From a virus: a stretch of 33,708 bases of DNA. A program made the position numbers and the translations under genes. Shown here piece after piece: positions 32,301 to 33,708 of the stretch. Position 1 is the stretch's first letter; each line of letters begins with the position of its first letter. The stretch covers positions 1 to 33,708 of IMG/VR virus record IMGVR_UViG_3300020200_000094. One strand, written 5' to 3'. The notes under the pieces are model-generated. The model had not been told where the DNA came from, ran no database searches, and was given only the letters and a program-made list of their open reading frames with translations.

Positions 32301-33708
32301 ATGGCTACAGAATGGCAAAAAGGGACAACTCCAGGGCGGCAGAAGATTTGCTCCGTTTAATGAGTACGACACCTGGGACGAATTGAAATTTGATGCATCC
32401 CCAAAAACCGACGTTGATTTGAAGCAAGCCGTAACGAGTTCCAATAATATTCAAGCAATAACGGCATACAAATTGATGCTTGAAGAAAAATTTAATTATG
32501 CAAACCTAAGGTCAGCAATTGACAAAATAGAAGTTACGGACGAAAATGCATCCGTTAGTGAATCTGCCATAACCGCATCACAAATTGTCGATGGCGCAAA
32601 GATTGACATAATAAGCGATGGCGGGATGCAGGCTGAGGTTATTGGAAAAGAACTTGCTCTTAGTTTTACCGACAAAGCCAAGTTTTCCACGTTTATGGAA
32701 AGAAAGCCCATTTACAAAGACAAACTTGGCTTCAAGTACGACGGAACAACGAAAACATGGAGAAAGAAATTCTCGTCCGCAGAAGACGGAGTTCAAGTTC
32801 TTACGGACCTAAAGAATATGGTCAGAGACGGGCTCATATCAGACCAATCCGATTATGATTCAGCCGACAAAGTTAAAAGCTTTATATCTAGGGGTTCTTC
32901 GGATAAGTTTTTGACAGAAATAGGTCAAAATGGATTAGGAATATCGTTTACAACAGCACCTGATGGAAAAGTAAGAGCAGTAATAACGGGTAACACATTT
33001 ACCTTGCTTGGAAAAGCAGGTCCGTTGAAAGACAAATTCAAGGGGGCAAAAGTTTGGCGTTGGGATGGAGATAAAAAACAGTGGTATTTTGATGCCCAAT
33101 CCCCGGACGAGGCTTTTGAAAAAATAAGCGCAACAAGAAAAGCAATGGGGATTGCCGAAGGTGAATACCTTGTTAAACCACTTGAAAAACCAAACACGGA
33201 CGGGGGGGTTGACATCGTTGCTCAAACTGCACACCGCTCAAAGGGCTTGGAGTACGACTATGTGGTTTTGGGTGACGATTTTAAAATGCCGGAACCGTTA
33301 GGGGACGAGGAAGTATCGGAAGATTACGACCCGCTCGACCAGGTTGATGAAGAAGATATTCGCTTGCAATATGTTGCCGCGACTAGAGCAAAGAAAATGC
33401 TTGCAACTGGTTCGTTGGGCTGGATTTATGACGCAACCGATGATAAAGACGAAAAACCCAACAATGAAAAACTTAGTTCCGGCAGCCAGACATCTCGTCG
33501 CGCGGCGAGAAGAGCAAGACTCTCCTCTGGGCAACAGGACCCAATAGACCCAAACGAGGAAATCGACAGGCGGCCAACACAGGAAATGACCGATGAAACA
33601 TTAAGGGAAATGTTTGAATACTATGAAGGCGGGAGACGGGCAAGAAAGACTAGGCGCGCTCAAGGTGAAGCCAACGACGAAAGGCTTTCCAGCGGAAAGA
33701 ATCGAGAA
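23329..33708 (+). CDS. Giant polyvalent polyprotein, continuation of the prohead protease in the -1 frame (3' end outside the window)
   Basis: The frame is open for 3460 codons to the window edge without a stop. Fused to the 543 protease codons before the slip, it makes over 4000 residues. Contents in order: Gly/Arg-rich start; unknown segments; two helix-turn-helix-like units; ArdC antirestriction domain and HEMTH zincin; two copies of a ~75-aa domain; FBH1/UvrD-like helicase 1; an acidic spacer; helicase 2; a basic tail. The domains are separated by RLSSG motifs. Intact catalytic motifs through 10 kb show that the frame is translated. Such architectures are known as polyvalent proteins of phages and conjugative elements, thought to enter the host with the DNA. 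Processing at RLSSG is inference. The first in-frame ATG is only at 23854. Confidence 0.88.
23734..24267 (+). other. Polyprotein segment 1: unknown ~175-aa domain
   Basis: The segment between the first and second RLSSG motifs. It starts NLSRHGLGKTHEEKFGVSRD and includes QNWIDSQMGWTEVP and YTNWFYAYSGHLGNFISAL, with many aromatic and basic residues. It looks like a folded helical domain. I do not recognise it and see no catalytic motif. Confidence 0.5.
24283..24897 (+). other. Polyprotein segment 2: tandem helix-turn-helix DNA-binding units
   Basis: After an acidic Pro/Asp/Gly linker come two units with the same plan: IYEKRMGGMTLQEVADKLRI (followed by TRQEVRQRELRH) and IYEERIAGASIKKLAQKYNI (followed by RKNNVDVVVAEI). 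Both read as 'iye.r..G.s...la.ky.i....v', typical of HTH domains of sigma region 4/resolvase type. Basic stretches flank them. The segment probably binds DNA. An LAVSG between the units resembles the linker motif but is not an exact match. Confidence 0.6.
25006..26061 (+). other. Polyprotein segment 4: ArdC-type antirestriction domain with zincin metallopeptidase
   Basis: The segment between the fourth and fifth motifs, about 350 residues. The N-terminal ArdC/single-strand-binding domain has KNPQDKWKRPW, GRAYEGANQFMLSM and YPTNRWAGREQWKKLNGK, then FHLTEVFNVAQVSG. The C-terminal zincin has STLLHEMTHWTAH (HEMTH at 25609-25623) and FEELIAEIGSS (25708-25740) as the downstream Glu ligand. ArdC protects incoming plasmid or phage DNA from restriction, and these metallopeptidases are proposed to process polyvalent proteins. 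All metal ligands are present. A Pro/Met/Gly linker follows before the next motif. Confidence 0.88.
26077..26637 (+). other. Polyprotein segments 5-6: duplicated ~75-aa domain
   Basis: Two paralogous units, each starting directly after an RLSSG: KIEDFAKKPFRAGK... (from 26077) and KIEQFGTRPHVPNK... (from 26356). Both continue with 'W+(A/S)(V/I)D..NGDR(E/D)(V/I)YHY.T.MG.IR.G.(Y/F)Y...GW.SVSDKQG(V/I)RKILR(A/S)LGQ'. They are about half identical, yet the DNA has diverged. Short beta-rich units are likely. I do not recognise the family. Confidence 0.75.
26716..30603 (+). other. Polyprotein segment 8: superfamily-1 FBH1/UvrD-like helicase 1 (~1300 aa)
   Basis: Motifs: Q-like FEPTQQQRDIV (from 26827); Walker A AAAGTGKT (26917-26940); Walker B LIDEAQD (28312-28332); VGDSRQKVYGFRRA (from 28393); LNESFRFGSRIAYLAN; TAQLFKGMEAEDVVLG (motif V); YVALTRAKKR (30109-30138). 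'SFRFG..IA' and 'VGDs.Q.iYgFRgA' match the F-box helicase 1 (FBH1) branch of UvrD. About 455 residues separate motifs I and II, far more than usual, and about 500 lie between IV and V, so it is heavily inserted. A Glu/Asp-rich tail (about 30361-30600) precedes the next motif. It could unwind or strip recombination proteins from incoming DNA. Confidence 0.85.
30619..30960 (+). other. Polyprotein segment 9: 114-aa acidic spacer or small domain
   Basis: The segment between RLSSG copies at 30604 and 30961, starting ESFWENDFSEAITSSANAD and including a helical charged stretch (TTRKLNEYQERLGQAANIAW). No recognised motif. It could be a small protein or a spacer between the two helicases. Confidence 0.4.
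30976..33468 (+). other. Polyprotein segment 10: superfamily-1 FBH1/UvrD-like helicase 2 (~830 aa)
   Basis: A second complete helicase, diverged from the first: FIPTDEQQIATDA (Q motif); LAGTGKTSTLELIA (Walker A, from 31129); VYLTFTRKMQEEA (Ia); LFDEAQD (31786-31806); VGDSNQAIYEFRGAVDEL (from 31861); LSESFRFNEVIAGFAN; TAHRSKGLEYDYVVLGDDF (V); YVAATRAKK (33370-33396). Between IV and V it carries two units of the same small plan, each with 'G.....dg..K.W...F', at about 32626-32820 and 32968-33140. The motif set is complete, so ATPase activity is expected. It ends before KLSSG at 33469. Confidence 0.87.

Larger units (their letters stand above)
23719..33696 (+). repeat. Recurring RLSSG inter-domain motif, 13 copies
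   Basis: Exact RLSSG at 23719, 24268, 24991, 26062, 26341, 26701, 30604, 30961, 33517 and 33682; variants GLSSG (24898), RLASG (26638) and KLSSG (33469). Spacing in residues is 183, 210, 31, 357, 93, 99, 21, 1301, 119, 836, 16 and 55. All copies fall between domains. Ser is written TCC, TCG, TCT, TCA, AGT and AGC, and Leu CTT, TTG, CTA, TTA and CTC, so the repeat is kept at the protein level and is not a recent DNA duplication. Preceding residues are often E, D, G or R; following ones are R, K, A, S, F or Q. It is a candidate proteolytic site. Confidence 0.85.

Overview
This window is part of the genome of a tailed double-stranded DNA phage (Caudoviricetes) with a contractile tail. The evidence is a recognisable large terminase, HK97-type portal, prohead protease, tail sheath, tail tube, frameshifted tail assembly chaperone and tape measure protein. 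It could be a prophage or a metagenomic phage contig. No bacterial housekeeping gene, integrase, tRNA or CRISPR array was seen. The host cannot be read from the sequence. The moderately AT-rich composition and the M15-type peptidase at the end of the tape measure would fit a bacterium with accessible peptidoglycan, perhaps an aquatic actinobacterium, but this is only a guess.

Layout. From 1 to 19267 nearly everything is on the minus strand, so transcription runs right to left. In that direction it holds: large terminase; a recombination block (unknown 163-aa protein, Rad52/Sak-like annealing protein, Cas4-like PD-(D/E)XK nuclease, unknown 171-aa protein, HNH endonuclease, RuvC-like resolvase); a tightly overlapping ParB / PAPS-reductase-like / ParB cassette; a very basic 272-aa protein; then connector, neck, tail terminator, sheath, tube, chaperone, tape measure, and the start of the next tail gene at the left edge. 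One small acidic gene (10213-10605) sits on the plus strand inside this block. At about 19268-19338 transcription diverges. The plus strand then carries a small membrane protein, the portal, the prohead protease and one enormous open frame that leaves the window at 33708.

The striking part is the right-hand 12 kb. The prohead protease gene ends in TAG at 23345, but 16 bases before that stop it contains an in-phase A AAA AAA slippery heptamer (23323-23329). A -1 slip there enters a frame that stays open for 3460 codons to the edge of the window. That frame has no ATG, GTG or TTG for its first ~200 bases, so frameshifting (or an indel in the nine-A run) is the simplest way in. The predicted fusion exceeds 4000 residues. 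It contains in order: the protease, a 4-Cys motif, unknown segments, two helix-turn-helix-like units, an ArdC-type antirestriction/zincin metallopeptidase (HEMTH), a duplicated ~75-aa domain, and two complete superfamily-1 UvrD/FBH1-like helicases.

The domains are separated by a recurring five-residue motif, RLSSG. There are ten exact copies and three one-residue variants, written with many different synonymous codons, lying between recognised domains and never inside their cores. The inference is that this is a phage 'polyvalent' protein made as a polyprotein behind its own maturation protease, with RLSSG as the processing site. The products (antirestriction protein, helicases, DNA-binding proteins) would then be packaged in the capsid and delivered with the DNA. 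Multidomain polyvalent proteins with ArdC and helicase domains are known; protease linkage by frameshift plus a repeated cleavage-like motif is, to my knowledge, not an established system.
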